Below the pieces are notes generated by a model. The model saw only the letters and a program-made list of their open reading frames with translations. It was not told the origin of the DNA and did not search any database. Positions 19,601 to 27,710 of a stretch of DNA of 64,000 nt are shown piece after piece (the first letter of the stretch is position 1; each line of letters opens with the position of its first letter). Origin of the DNA: Danxiaibacter flavus (GTDB lineage Bacteria > Bacteroidota > Bacteroidia > Chitinophagales > Chitinophagaceae); assembly GCF_041060425.1 (NCBI RefSeq), contig NZ_JAULBC010000002.1, positions 1,054,001 to 1,118,000 of the forward strand, given 5' to 3'. The translations under genes were made by a program, and so were the position numbers.

Positions 19601-22600
19601 TGTTTCCCGATAAATAGTATTAAGAGGTGCACCGCTCGAATTTCGTCGCAATTTCATCTGCACCAGTTCGTTCAGGTCAAAATCAAGGTTATTATCTGCC
19701 GGCCATATTTGTTCCGCAGTTGGGTTGGTTCCCGGCAGCGTTATCTTCAGCGGTATTTTTATTTCGTAGTAGTTACTGAGGAAGTCCTGTCCAATTCTTA
19801 TGATGGCAGTAACATCTCCATCTTTAATAGAAGGCTGATTCAAGACTGATTCCGCGTGAATGAACATAGACAGTCTTCCATACTGGCGCATATCCAGGTT
19901 CATCGTTTTAAATACCGCGCGTGAATCGTTCTTGGCAAGATTGAGCGCGCGCAAGCTCATGGATTGTTCATTCTGGAGCAAGTTTACTCCATTGTTACTC
20001 AGCATTTGAACACGTTCAATTCCCGGAGGAATTTTGTACGGAATCGGCTGACGGCTGCTATTCTCTTCCAGGTTAACTGCCAGTACATCAAAGGTTGTTG
20101 GAGAGTTGGCAGGAAGCGGTTTGTATGCGCCGATGGTATCCAGCTGGAAGGTGAAATTTCTCCACTGATTACGCACCAGGTCAAGTGTTGCAAAACGCAT
20201 CGTTACGGAGTCTTCGAAGCCGGTTAGGTACATACGCATAAAACGTATGGATTTGAAATCGGGAATGTTGCCAATCTTGTTGGTAAATTCTTTAATTGGA
20301 ACACGAAACAAATACCAGTTTTCAGGATGTGATTCTCCGTTGGCAAGTTTAGGAGTAACAACTCTTTTATCCGTAATATATTTTGTGAGGCCCACGTCCA
20401 TCCCTGGTTTCAAGTCTATTTCATACTCATAATATTCTTCTGTTTCGTTCAGTGTATTGTCTCTATTCAAATCTTCATTGTCCGGATACATTGTTGCGGC
20501 AGGTGCAAACTTTGATGAGTTATCTGTAACCACGGGTGAGTTACCCTGGGGATTATTGTACTGTTTATAACGGGTAAGAATTCCTGTTTGATTAGTCCAA
20601 CGAGAATCACGATACCAAATGTAGTCATCCGCAGAAGGATCGTGAGATGCCGTTTGATAAATTGGTGAACCCTGCCCAAAAGTATTGGCAAGTTGCGTGA
20701 GATAAGAGCCACGCTTGCGGATTTCGTCCGTATTATTTAAACCATCAAAGCCAAGATCCTGATATTGCCTGTCATTTGGATCGTTGCTAAAAGCCTGGGT
20801 AACCTGGATAGGATTCACCGGAGTTCTACCCCAAGTACTTTGACTGTCTATTGCTGCAGGCTGAGTTGGCGTATTCAATCCATTTTCGTAAAAACGTTTG
20901 CCATCTTTCAAAACATCTTCACTCACATTTCCTAAGTTAAGATACAACTTACCCCCAGAACTTGTTGGAGTTTTAATAAATGGATCTTGCACCCAAAATT
21001 CTATGAACTCGACGTTACCGGTTTCAAAATCCGTCTGATCAATGCTTCTCATAATACCACCAAAATAGTCTTTTGGCTTTCTTATATGTCCGTTAGCATC
21101 TATTTCAGATCCCCGTGCTTCGAAGTTGTAAGGACCTTTTTCCTTTGGATAATAGGACAGATCAAACGTTGCAGTTTGAACGTCTGTAATATTAGTAGTT
21201 TTCTGAGGGAATAATTCATTTGTGTAGACTGCCCGCACACGTGGATCACTTAATTCGGTTGTATTATTTTTCAGCGGGTTATCATTACTTGCCTTATCCT
21301 GCAGCGTTGGTTCAATATTATACCATGCCAGTTTCGCACGATGCTTTCCATAATCAACCGAATCAGCCAATGTAGCTTCGGGGAACAATCCGTTTCCCGC
21401 TGGTGTAGACGCCAGCGTCCATGAAATAAATGGAAAACGCATATCCACGCTGCTTCTTGTCCCTTCAAAGTCATCAATATAAATCAACCCATTTTCACCA
21501 GTTCCAATCTGCGGCGGGTGCCCCGGCTTTAATGCAGCAAATTCACCATAAGCATTAATATTACTCATGGTTGTGGAGGAATAGTTAGGCAGCTTATTTA
21601 AGAAACGTGTTAAACCCGGCCATTCTGAACGGTAGTTGAAATCAAGACCGAACATGGTATTCCTGATCGGATCTTCACCATAGTTCATCTTGGTGAAATA
21701 TGGCCGTTCACTTAATCTTACAATGGTACCACCCAACGAAAGCTTTTTGTTTACTTTGTAATCAAGTCTTAACCCAAGGAAGCTTCGTTGCTGCATACCA
21801 AAACCAGCATTGTTTTCAAACTGTACCTGCACAGGTACACCTGAATTAATGATGGCCGCATTCAACACTTTCAATGTACCCAGGTTGTAGTCGATCATAT
21901 AGTCCACGTTCTCGCGCAATGTCTGCCCGCCTGCAGTAACAATCACCGATCCGGGGGGAATATTAAATGCACCTAAGTAAATATCAGAAGTGGAACTACC
22001 CTTTGCCGTTCCCTGTGCCACAAAGCGGTTAAGGTTGGCATAGGTTTGTGCGATAGCTTTTATGGAGTCATAGAGATAATAGTAGACGTATTTGTTTTTA
22101 AGATCCTGCGATTGACCGCTAAAGGCGAGTGAATCAAGATCGCGCCCAAACGGTTCCAACACGGGGAAGATGATCTTACCCTGTTGCGATAACACGGTAA
22201 AGCCTTCCACAAAGTCGTACTGCCCATCTGGTAATGGGTCATTGCGGTTATTTAACCGGTCAAGATTCAATAAGGATAAAAGCGGTTTTCCAAGTGCATC
22301 CGGTGCAGCCTCGGGCAGGTACCTTTTTAAACCGCCACTTGGCTCCTGGTATAATATGTTTAGTTTGAAATCCTGCTGAGTTAACCCGGTTACATCAAGA
22401 GAGTAAACATTCTTCATCATCAATCGCCAGATCGGCAACGTTACCCTTTGTGAAGTTGCTTTCAATAATTTTAGGAAAAGCACTTTTTGAACCCCTTGCG
22501 TAGAATCAACTGTAACATCCTGGGAAAACTCACCTACCTGGAATACTCTTCCGTTGTAGGTATACTGGTAGGCAACACCCAACACTTCATCTGACTGCAA

Positions 22601-23944
22601 CTGGATATTTAACGAAACGAACCCTGCCTGAGGGTTGAACGTATATTCATTGCTGTTTAGCTTGCGGGCGAGTGTTTTTTCATAATCATCCACAGGCTTC
22701 AATCCCTTTGAAACAAGGATGGAGTTAACCAGTGAAGGATTTCTGTAACTGGGATTTGAAGTTAATGCTCCATACAAGTCATTCGCGCCATTCTGCGGTA
22801 ATGGATTGGTTGTTAAGGAATGGATGTTGTTATTGTAGGGTGCATTTTCACCCAAATCCATCAAACCAACTATATTACGTGTATCCGTGGTTGCACCTGT
22901 ACGATTGGTAACCCATACTTCCATTCTAAGTATCTGCACCTGGCTGTTCACTACGGGCAGCTTGGCCATCGTTTTATTATAGTTATTGCGGAAGTACTGT
23001 GCAACCAGGAAGTGCCTGTTCTCATCGTAATCATCCAGCTTTTTATTGATCTGCTGTGTTACACCGCCACCTTGCAGGTTTATTGACTGCCGCTGAGCTC
23101 TTTGGTTAGCGATTGCGGCGGTAACAGTCAACTTACCAAACTGCAATTGCGTTTTTATACCGAACAGACTTTGCGTACTGGGAATTAATGTTCCTTTGGA
23201 CTGAAAAGAGATATTACCAGCTTCTATGGATTTGATGATCTCATCATCCATTCCCTTATAGTCGAGTTTTATCTGGTTTTCGAAATCGAAATTGGCGAGG
23301 GTGTTGTAACTAATGGGCAACTTCAACTTTTCACCAATGCTCCCCATTACGTTCACATTGGCGTTCATGTCAAAATCAAATCCTCCGTTCCGCCTGGCTC
23401 TTTCCGGTAGTGTGGGGTTTTTAATATTTTGTCCCTGGTAGCCCACCGTCATATCCACGTTACCCTGTGGCTTGATATCTACTTTCAGTCCATTGGGTCC
23501 CGTTCCGAAGATGCGGTCAAACAATTTGTCGTACACATTTGACTTCGGTCTTTGTGTTTTTTGGTTTAGCAGACTTAAGGTTTGTGCACGTTTATTAAAG
23601 TAGTCTATTTCATCATTCCGTCCCTGGATCTTCATCAATTCATCAAACGTCAGGTAAGTTGGTTTGCGGTAATATTTGTTGCCAACTTTTTCCAGGATGT
23701 AATATTCTTTTGTTTCAGGATCGTAAATGATCTGCTTTTTGATGAAAGATGTATCGTTTAGGTAGAAGGGGTTGTTGTTTTTCCAGGAGAAAGGATCTCC
23801 GCGCCTGTCTTTTAAGGGGTAATGTAAGCTATCATTACCTGCATTTCGGGACGAGTCGGTTTTCTGAGCCAACGCATCACCAAATGACATTCCCAATAGG
23901 GCTATCAGTAATAAACAGCTAAATAAATGGTATTTACGGGTCAA
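16667..23944 (-). CDS. sprA: SprA, T9SS outer-membrane translocon / gliding motility protein
   Basis: 2425 residues, the length typical of SprA (Sov in Porphyromonas), the giant beta-barrel through which type IX cargo crosses the outer membrane. A signal peptide (about 1-26) is followed by repeated SprA N-terminal-type segments and many alternating beta-strand patches. A Pro-rich and then Lys/Arg-rich stretch lies near residue 1890 (VSQPPPPPQPANPDLKNPNN). The C-terminus (GLQIRVSLAP) is a normal barrel end. The gene is intact across 7.3 kb and lies 39 bases after ruvA, an arrangement common in Bacteroidota. Its likely cargo here includes the CHU_C protein encoded at 5565-8192. Confidence 0.95.
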   Translation of the reverse strand: MTRKYHLFSCLLLIALLGMSFGDALAQKTDSSRNAGNDSLHYPLKDRRGDPFSWKNNNPFYLNDTSFIKKQIIYDPETKEYYILEKVGNKYYRKPTYLTFDELMKIQGRNDEIDYFNKRAQTLSLLNQKTQRPKSNVYDKLFDRIFGTGPNGLKVDIKPQGNVDMTVGYQGQNIKNPTLPERARRNGGFDFDMNANVNVMGSIGEKLKLPISYNTLANFDFENQIKLDYKGMDDEIIKSIEAGNISFQSKGTLIPSTQSLFGIKTQLQFGKLTVTAAIANQRAQRQSINLQGGGVTQQINKKLDDYDENRHFLVAQYFRNNYNKTMAKLPVVNSQVQILRMEVWVTNRTGATTDTRNIVGLMDLGENAPYNNNIHSLTTNPLPQNGANDLYGALTSNPSYRNPSLVNSILVSKGLKPVDDYEKTLARKLNSNEYTFNPQAGFVSLNIQLQSDEVLGVAYQYTYNGRVFQVGEFSQDVTVDSTQGVQKVLFLKLLKATSQRVTLPIWRLMMKNVYSLDVTGLTQQDFKLNILYQEPSGGLKRYLPEAAPDALGKPLLSLLNLDRLNNRNDPLPDGQYDFVEGFTVLSQQGKIIFPVLEPFGRDLDSLAFSGQSQDLKNKYVYYYLYDSIKAIAQTYANLNRFVAQGTAKGSSTSDIYLGAFNIPPGSVIVTAGGQTLRENVDYMIDYNLGTLKVLNAAIINSGVPVQVQFENNAGFGMQQRSFLGLRLDYKVNKKLSLGGTIVRLSERPYFTKMNYGEDPIRNTMFGLDFNYRSEWPGLTRFLNKLPNYSSTTMSNINAYGEFAALKPGHPPQIGTGENGLIYIDDFEGTRSSVDMRFPFISWTLASTPAGNGLFPEATLADSVDYGKHRAKLAWYNIEPTLQDKASNDNPLKNNTTELSDPRVRAVYTNELFPQKTTNITDVQTATFDLSYYPKEKGPYNFEARGSEIDANGHIRKPKDYFGGIMRSIDQTDFETGNVEFIEFWVQDPFIKTPTSSGGKLYLNLGNVSEDVLKDGKRFYENGLNTPTQPAAIDSQSTWGRTPVNPIQVTQAFSNDPNDRQYQDLGFDGLNNTDEIRKRGSYLTQLANTFGQGSPIYQTASHDPSADDYIWYRDSRWTNQTGILTRYKQYNNPQGNSPVVTDNSSKFAPAATMYPDNEDLNRDNTLNETEEYYEYEIDLKPGMDVGLTKYITDKRVVTPKLANGESHPENWYLFRVPIKEFTNKIGNIPDFKSIRFMRMYLTGFEDSVTMRFATLDLVRNQWRNFTFQLDTIGAYKPLPANSPTTFDVLAVNLEENSSRQPIPYKIPPGIERVQMLSNNGVNLLQNEQSMSLRALNLAKNDSRAVFKTMNLDMRQYGRLSMFIHAESVLNQPSIKDGDVTAIIRIGQDFLSNYYEIKIPLKITLPGTNPTAEQIWPADNNLDFDLNELVQMKLRRNSSGAPLNTIYRETVGNKVFSVFGNPNLGEVQGMIIAVENTAIGSTAPVSTEVWVNELRLSKLSESGGVAAVGRMDVQLADLGTLSVSGNMYTAGFGTLEQRVNERARNSMLQYDAALNIDAGKLFPKSIGATIPIYAGINRTVLTPKYDPYDQDVLYKYKLNSATSKSARDSIKKAALDQLTIKTINFTNVRFGQNNMKKRLWSISNFDFSYSFTSTEQTNPLITQNLIIKQRFGLGYTFSGEAKYWEPFKKMIRNKSHWLDFARDFNLNPVPSLIGFRVDINRQFGQYVPRIVNTYDNKVDKVDTTYDKYFTFDRYYNLRWDLTRSLNIDFSATNFARVDEPAGRINTKEKKDSMWSNFWSGGRNTLYQQKGTLSYNIPLNKIPATDWITARYSYSTNYNWIGASLLALNLGNAIENGQQNNLTAEFDFSRLYAKSKWLNAVSQPPPPPQPANPDLKNPNNATTNWWDTIPTRAQVVKDLKGKEKKQALRKWRQLKRDGRKAKRDAKQVQPEQMSGLERTAGKLATMIKRVSANYSENYSSRVPGYMDSSRVLGQNWNSMQPGLAYVFGKQPDTTWLNKKAAEGVITKDSTFNLLYQQNFEQKLSISAQIEPVRDLIIDINIDKAFTKDYSELYKDTTGSGNHFGHLSPYAMGGFSVSYISYQTLFRKYKPTEISGTFMEFQNNRIIVSKRVAALNPYWDKTYTTDGFANGYGRYSQDVLIPAFLAAYTGKDPNTIPLVKQSNPNIKSNPFSGINPLPNWRLTYTGLARIPSLANTFSSISITHGYNGTLSMNSFTSALNFQDPYHYGAPKFIDTVSGNFVPFFLLPNLTISERFEPLIGIDLTTVNQMNIRFEFKKSRQLSLSLIDYQLSEVRSTEWSFGGSYRAKGFELPFKIPFTKSKTVQNDMNFRLDLGLRDDTQSNSRLDQANAYSTGGQKVINIEPSVDYVLNNRINVKLFFSQQRIIPYISTSAPITNTKAGLQIRVSLAP

Positions 23945-23983
23945 ATTATTTGTAGCTCTGGTTAAGTAGAAATCTCTTCGATA

Positions 23984-24562
23984 TTACATCTGTTTTAAAG
24001 ATTGCTTAATGATCTCCTCCAAAGTAGCATCAGGAGATATTTTTAATACTTTTTTCAGGGCTGTTTCTGCTGCGGGTTTAGCAATACCCAGGGCCATTAA
24101 TGCATAAAGGGCGTCCTGTTCTACTGCCAATAAGGGTTGGTTCATAACGGTATCGAGATTTTGTTTTCCTAATTTATCCCGTAATTCAAGAATTAAACGC
24201 TCGGCAGTTTTCTTGCCTATGCCTTTAATTGCTTCAAGTTGCCTTGCATTTCCCTGCACAATTGCCCGGACAATTTCTTCGGGCTTCATGCCGCTCAACA
24301 TCATTCTTGCTGTAGAAGCTCCAACTCCGGAAACACTAATCAGGTTCAAAAACAGCTCTTTTTCAGCCATTTCAAAAAAACCGTACAGCACATGAGCGTT
24401 TTCTGTAATATGCAGGTAGGTAAACAGTTGTCCTTCGGCCATGTCTGCTACGGCCGAATACGTATTAAGGCTCACCTGAAGTTCATATCCTACCCCATTT
24501 ACATCAACAACTATTACCGCCGGCGACTTTCTTGCAAATTTTCCTCTTACAAAGGCAATCAT
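23984..24562 (-). CDS. ruvA: Holliday junction branch migration protein RuvA
   Basis: 192 residues, normal length. RuvA binds four-way DNA junctions as a tetramer and loads the RuvB helicase. Domain I (1-64, OB fold) starts MIAFVRGKFARKSPAVIVVD. Domain II has the helix-hairpin-helix pairs LISVSGVGASTARMML and EAIKGIGKKTAERLI. A short domain III closes the protein (about 145-192). It is the first gene of a probable two-gene transcript with sprA. The two functions are unrelated, so linkage is positional. Confidence 0.95.
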   Translation of the reverse strand: MIAFVRGKFARKSPAVIVVDVNGVGYELQVSLNTYSAVADMAEGQLFTYLHITENAHVLYGFFEMAEKELFLNLISVSGVGASTARMMLSGMKPEEIVRAIVQGNARQLEAIKGIGKKTAERLILELRDKLGKQNLDTVMNQPLLAVEQDALYALMALGIAKPAAETALKKVLKISPDATLEEIIKQSLKQM

Positions 24563-24572
24563 ACTTGGAAGG

Positions 24573-24580
24573 CAAAAATA
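24573..24580 (-). promoter_or_regulatory. -7 box for ruvA-sprA
   Basis: On the minus strand this reads TATTTTTG, matching TAnnTTTG, 10 bases before the ruvA ATG. The upstream 50 bases are very A/T-rich, with no clear -33 TTTG. Confidence 0.4.
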
Positions 24581-24741
24581 TAATTTTAAGTGAATATTTA
24601 AGTTATTTTTTTATAGAGCAAAGCCATTTCTTATATTTTAGGGCCGGCCTCAGGACTGCTATTGACTTTACAGCAATAATTCATTATTTTATGTTATACG
24701 TCCCTTTTAAAACGGTCTGTTTTCATTTGATTTTTTGTTGA

Positions 24742-24749
24742 TACTTTTG
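24742..24749 (+). promoter_or_regulatory. -7 box for fabH
   Basis: TACTTTTG matches TAnnTTTG, 16 bases before the fabH ATG. T-rich sequence with TTTG at 24726-24729 lies upstream, closer than the usual -33 distance. Confidence 0.45.
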
Positions 24750-24765
24750 CGCCTCTAACATATAA

Positions 24766-25761
24766 ATGCAGATGAGCAAAACAACAGCAGCTATAACAGC
24801 AGTAGGTGGATATGTACCTGAATATCGCTTAACTAATGCGGAACTGGAAAAAATGGTCGACACAAATGATGAGTGGATACGAACCCGTACCGGCATTGAA
24901 GAGCGAAGGATATTAAAAGGTGACGGACTTGCGACCAGCGATATGGCTGTTCCTGCTATTCAGGAGATCCTGAAAAAAAAGAATCTTGACCCCACTGAAA
25001 TAGACTGTATTATCTGTGCTACTGTTACACCTGACATGGTATTTCCTGCAACAGCGAATATTATTGCCGACAAACTTGGTGCAATTAACGCGTGGGGTTA
25101 TGACCTGAGCGCTGCATGCAGCGGTTTTGTTTTTGCATTGAGTACCGGAGCCTCTTACATTGAAACCGGCAGATATAAAAAAGTAATTGTAGTTGGCGCC
25201 GATAAAATGAGTGCAATTATTGATTACACTGATCGTAATACCTGCGTTCTTTTCGGAGATGGCGCCGGAGCCGTGTTGCTTGAACCCAACAACGACGGTT
25301 ATGGCGTTTTAGACAGCGTGTTGAAATCTGATGGAAAAGGAAGACATTACCTTAATATGCGTGCCGGCGGTTCTTTAAAGCCTGCAACGATAGAAACTGT
25401 TACCGCAAGAGAACACTATGCTTTCCAGGAAGGCAAAACAGTATTCAAATTTGCAGTGGTTGGCATGGCTGATGTTAGTGCCGAAATAATGCATCGCAAT
25501 AATCTTACAGCTGATGATGTTGCATGGCTGGTTCCTCACCAGGCTAATCTGCGTATAATAGATGCGACTGCTAACCGCATGGGCCTGCCCAAAGAAAAAG
25601 TAATGATCAACATTCAACGCTACGGAAATACTACAGCAGGAACAATTCCTTTGTGTTTGTGGGATTGGGAAAGCCAACTCAAAAAAGGCGACAACCTGGT
25701 ACTTGCAGCATTCGGCGGCGGCTTTACATGGGGAGCGACCTGGGTTAAGTGGGCGTATTAG
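24766..25761 (+). CDS. fabH: 3-oxoacyl-ACP synthase III (FabH)
   Basis: 331 residues, normal for FabH, which condenses acetyl-CoA (or a branched starter) with malonyl-ACP to start type II fatty acid synthesis. The Cys-His-Asn triad is intact: Cys118 in SAACSGF, His258 in PHQANLRI and Asn288 in GNTTAGTIPL. The start at 24766 or the ATG two codons later are equally possible. The gene is transcribed alone from a recognisable promoter. fabD and fabI are also in the window but in separate units, so fatty-acid genes here are not one operon. Iso-branched starters are common in Bacteroidota, but specificity cannot be read here. Confidence 0.93.
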   Translation: MQMSKTTAAITAVGGYVPEYRLTNAELEKMVDTNDEWIRTRTGIEERRILKGDGLATSDMAVPAIQEILKKKNLDPTEIDCIICATVTPDMVFPATANIIADKLGAINAWGYDLSAACSGFVFALSTGASYIETGRYKKVIVVGADKMSAIIDYTDRNTCVLFGDGAGAVLLEPNNDGYGVLDSVLKSDGKGRHYLNMRAGGSLKPATIETVTAREHYAFQEGKTVFKFAVVGMADVSAEIMHRNNLTADDVAWLVPHQANLRIIDATANRMGLPKEKVMINIQRYGNTTAGTIPLCLWDWESQLKKGDNLVLAAFGGGFTWGATWVKWAY

Positions 25762-25979
25762 GAGAAGCTTAAAGCCTAAAGCGTAAAGCTTAGAACTGAA
25801 GTTGTAAGTTATAAGTAGTACGTTATACGTTGAGGAGAAGCTTAAAACCTAAAGCGCAAAGCTTAGAACTGAAGTTGTAAGTTATAAGTAGTACGTTATA
25901 CGTTGAGGAGAAGCTTAAAGCCTAAAGCGCAAAGCTTAGAACTGAAGTGATAAGTGGTACGTTGTGCGATTGAAGACCA
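25761..25979 (+). repeat. Three tandem 73-bp repeats
   Basis: Units start at 25761, 25834 and 25907 (GGAGAAGCTTAAARCCTAAA), period exactly 73; the third is diverged at its end. Each unit joins an AGCTTAAAGCC tract to a GTTGTAAGTTATAAG / GTACGTTATACGTTGA tract, so two word families are fused into one higher-order repeat. It occupies most of the gap between fabH and the acetyltransferase gene. Confidence 0.85.
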
Positions 25980-26020
25980 GAGTATTGTGAAGCAAGAAAA
26001 AAGGATCAATGCTGCACATT

Positions 26021-26047
26021 TCACTATTGACCATTCACTATTCACTT
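26021..26047 (+). repeat. CACTATTGACCATTCACTATT tract
   Basis: A short imperfect repeat of the word CACTATTsACCATT directly upstream of the acetyltransferase start codon. The same family recurs four times at 59998-60620 before fabI. Confidence 0.6.
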
Positions 26048-26064
26048 TTTTGACACATTTCATT

Positions 26065-26514
26065 ATGAGCATCGATATAAGAAGGGCTGAAAAAAAAGAC
26101 TGCACAAGGTTACTTGAGTTAATACAGGAACTGGCAACTTACGAAAAAGCACCGGATGAGGTTACTGTTACACTGGATCATTTTGAAGAAAGTGGCTTTG
26201 GCGAAAATCCCGTTTGGTGGGCATTTGTAGCTGAAGAAGATGGAGCGATCCTTGGCTTTGCATTATACTATGTCCGTTATTCTACATGGAAGGGACAACG
26301 TATGTACCTTGAAGATATTATCGTTACCGAAGAAGCAAGAGGAAAAGGTATCGGCAAGCTTTTGTTTGATGCACTGATTGAAGAAGCTAAACTAAAGCAG
26401 TTCAAAGGCATCACCTGGCAGGTGCTTGAATGGAATGAACCCGCCATCAACTTCTACAAAAAACTCGGCGCCGGCTTTGATCCTGAATGGATCAATTGCA
26501 ACCTATCTATTTAA
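26065..26514 (+). CDS. GNAT acetyltransferase, spermidine/thialysine acetyltransferase-like
   Basis: 149 residues from the ATG at 26065. A longer frame to 25954 translates the repeat tract and is rejected. It is a single GNAT domain with the acetyl-CoA P-loop in EEARGKGIGKLLF (about 95-107). It shares several features with SSAT/thialysine acetyltransferases: YSTWKGQRMYLEDIIV before the P-loop and VLEWNEPAINFYKKLGA after it, which match human SSAT2 in register. A polyamine or lysine-analogue amine is therefore a likely acceptor, but only by homology. A strong terminator follows immediately. Confidence 0.82.
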   Translation: MSIDIRRAEKKDCTRLLELIQELATYEKAPDEVTVTLDHFEESGFGENPVWWAFVAEEDGAILGFALYYVRYSTWKGQRMYLEDIIVTEEARGKGIGKLLFDALIEEAKLKQFKGITWQVLEWNEPAINFYKKLGAGFDPEWINCNLSI

Positions 26515-26653
26515 TTGAAAATGGAGAATTGAAAGTTGACAATGTATCAACAGTCAATTCTCCATTTTTTAAAAAATGTAAAGAAGGAAATTCAAATCGA
26601 CATCTCTGGTGGGCTCCCCCATTTTCAATTGTCAATTTTCAATTTTCCATTAA
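26515..26653. terminator. Convergent terminator built from AATTGAAAATGG repeats
   Basis: AAAATGGAGAATTGA (26518-26532) and TCAATTCTCCATTTT (26554-26568) form a perfect 15-base stem followed by more T residues, just after the acetyltransferase stop. A second tract of the same family (TTTTCAATTGTCAATTTTC, about 26623-26650) lies before the fabD stop on the other strand. The region thus serves convergent genes, and the terminator appears to be made from the AATTGAAA repeat family. Confidence 0.75.
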
Positions 26654-27543
26654 TTTACCCCGTCAGTTGTCGCTTCTTTGTGAATTTTATTAACCAATCC
26701 TTGTAACACTTTACCCGGACCTACTTCTGTGAAATGCGTTGCACCGTCAGCAACCATTGCCTGCACACTTTGCGTCCAACGAACTGCACCCGTTAGTTGA
26801 TCAATCAGATTTTTCTTTATTTCTTCAGCATCAGTAACGGCTTTTGCAACTACGTTCTGGTAGACCGGGCATGCAGGTGCATTAAATGTAGTAGATTCAA
26901 TAGCAGCGGCAAGCTCTTCTTTTGCCGGAGCCATTAAAGGCGAGTGAAATGCACCACCTACCGGTAATACCAAAGCACGTTTAGCACCAGCTGCTTTCAT
27001 TTGTTCACATGCTATATCAATTCCTTTTAAAGATCCGCTTATCACCAATTGGCCCGGACAGTTGTAGTTGGCAGCAACAACAACTTCACCGGTTTCCTGC
27101 TGCACTTTAGCGCAAATTTCTTCCACCTTTTCATCAGCCAGTGCCAGCACAGCAGCCATTGTTGAAGGATTAAGCTCACATGCTTTCTGCATAGCCATTG
27201 CACGGATGCTGACCAGCTTAAGCGCATCTTCAAAGCTTAATGTACCATTTGCTACCAACGCAGAAAATTCACCAAGCGAATGGCCGGCAACCATATCGGG
27301 CTTTGCATTATCCAGTGTTTTATAAGCAATAACTGAATGCAGGAAAACTGCAGGTTGTGTAACCTTCGTTTGTTTCAACTCTTCATCCGTACCGCTAAAC
27401 ATTATGTCGCTGATGCGAAACCCAAGTATATCGTTCGCCTTCTCAAAAAGCTCTTTTGCTACTGCATTACCTTCATACAAAGCTTTGCCCATTCCACTGA
27501 ATTGCGAGCCCTGACCCGGAAAGATGTAAGCATGTTTACTCAT
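26650..27543 (-). CDS. fabD: Malonyl-CoA:ACP transacylase (FabD)
   Basis: 297 residues, normal length. FabD moves malonyl from CoA to acyl carrier protein for fatty-acid elongation. The conserved GQGSQ (10-14), nucleophile Ser89 in GHSLGEF, and catalytic His200 in GAFHSPLM are all present, as is the QVISG-like loop (QLVISGS, 165-171). The promoter lies 18 bases upstream on the minus strand. Its 3' end meets the repeat-built terminator shared with the acetyltransferase gene. Transcribed separately from fabH. Confidence 0.94.
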   Translation of the reverse strand: MSKHAYIFPGQGSQFSGMGKALYEGNAVAKELFEKANDILGFRISDIMFSGTDEELKQTKVTQPAVFLHSVIAYKTLDNAKPDMVAGHSLGEFSALVANGTLSFEDALKLVSIRAMAMQKACELNPSTMAAVLALADEKVEEICAKVQQETGEVVVAANYNCPGQLVISGSLKGIDIACEQMKAAGAKRALVLPVGGAFHSPLMAPAKEELAAAIESTTFNAPACPVYQNVVAKAVTDAEEIKKNLIDQLTGAVRWTQSVQAMVADGATHFTEVGPGKVLQGLVNKIHKEATTDGVN

Positions 27544-27560
27544 ACATTAAAATTATGGGA

Positions 27561-27592
27561 CAAAAGTAATAGCTGCAAGCTATCATCCGCAA
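27561..27592 (-). promoter_or_regulatory. fabD promoter
   Basis: Minus strand: TACTTTTG (plus 27561-27568) as -7 box, with TTG (27590-27592) 21 bases upstream as a possible -33 element. Spacing is close to the TTTG-N19-TAnnTTTG Bacteroidota consensus. Confidence 0.45.
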
Positions 27593-27710
27593 GGTATTAG
27601 CAAAAAATGTTCATTGATCTCAAAAACGTTGTAGTTTATTTAGTCCTGCTAATGTTCGGTCATTATTCTCATTGTTGTTATCTACCTGATCAAATAAAAG
27701 TTATACACCA

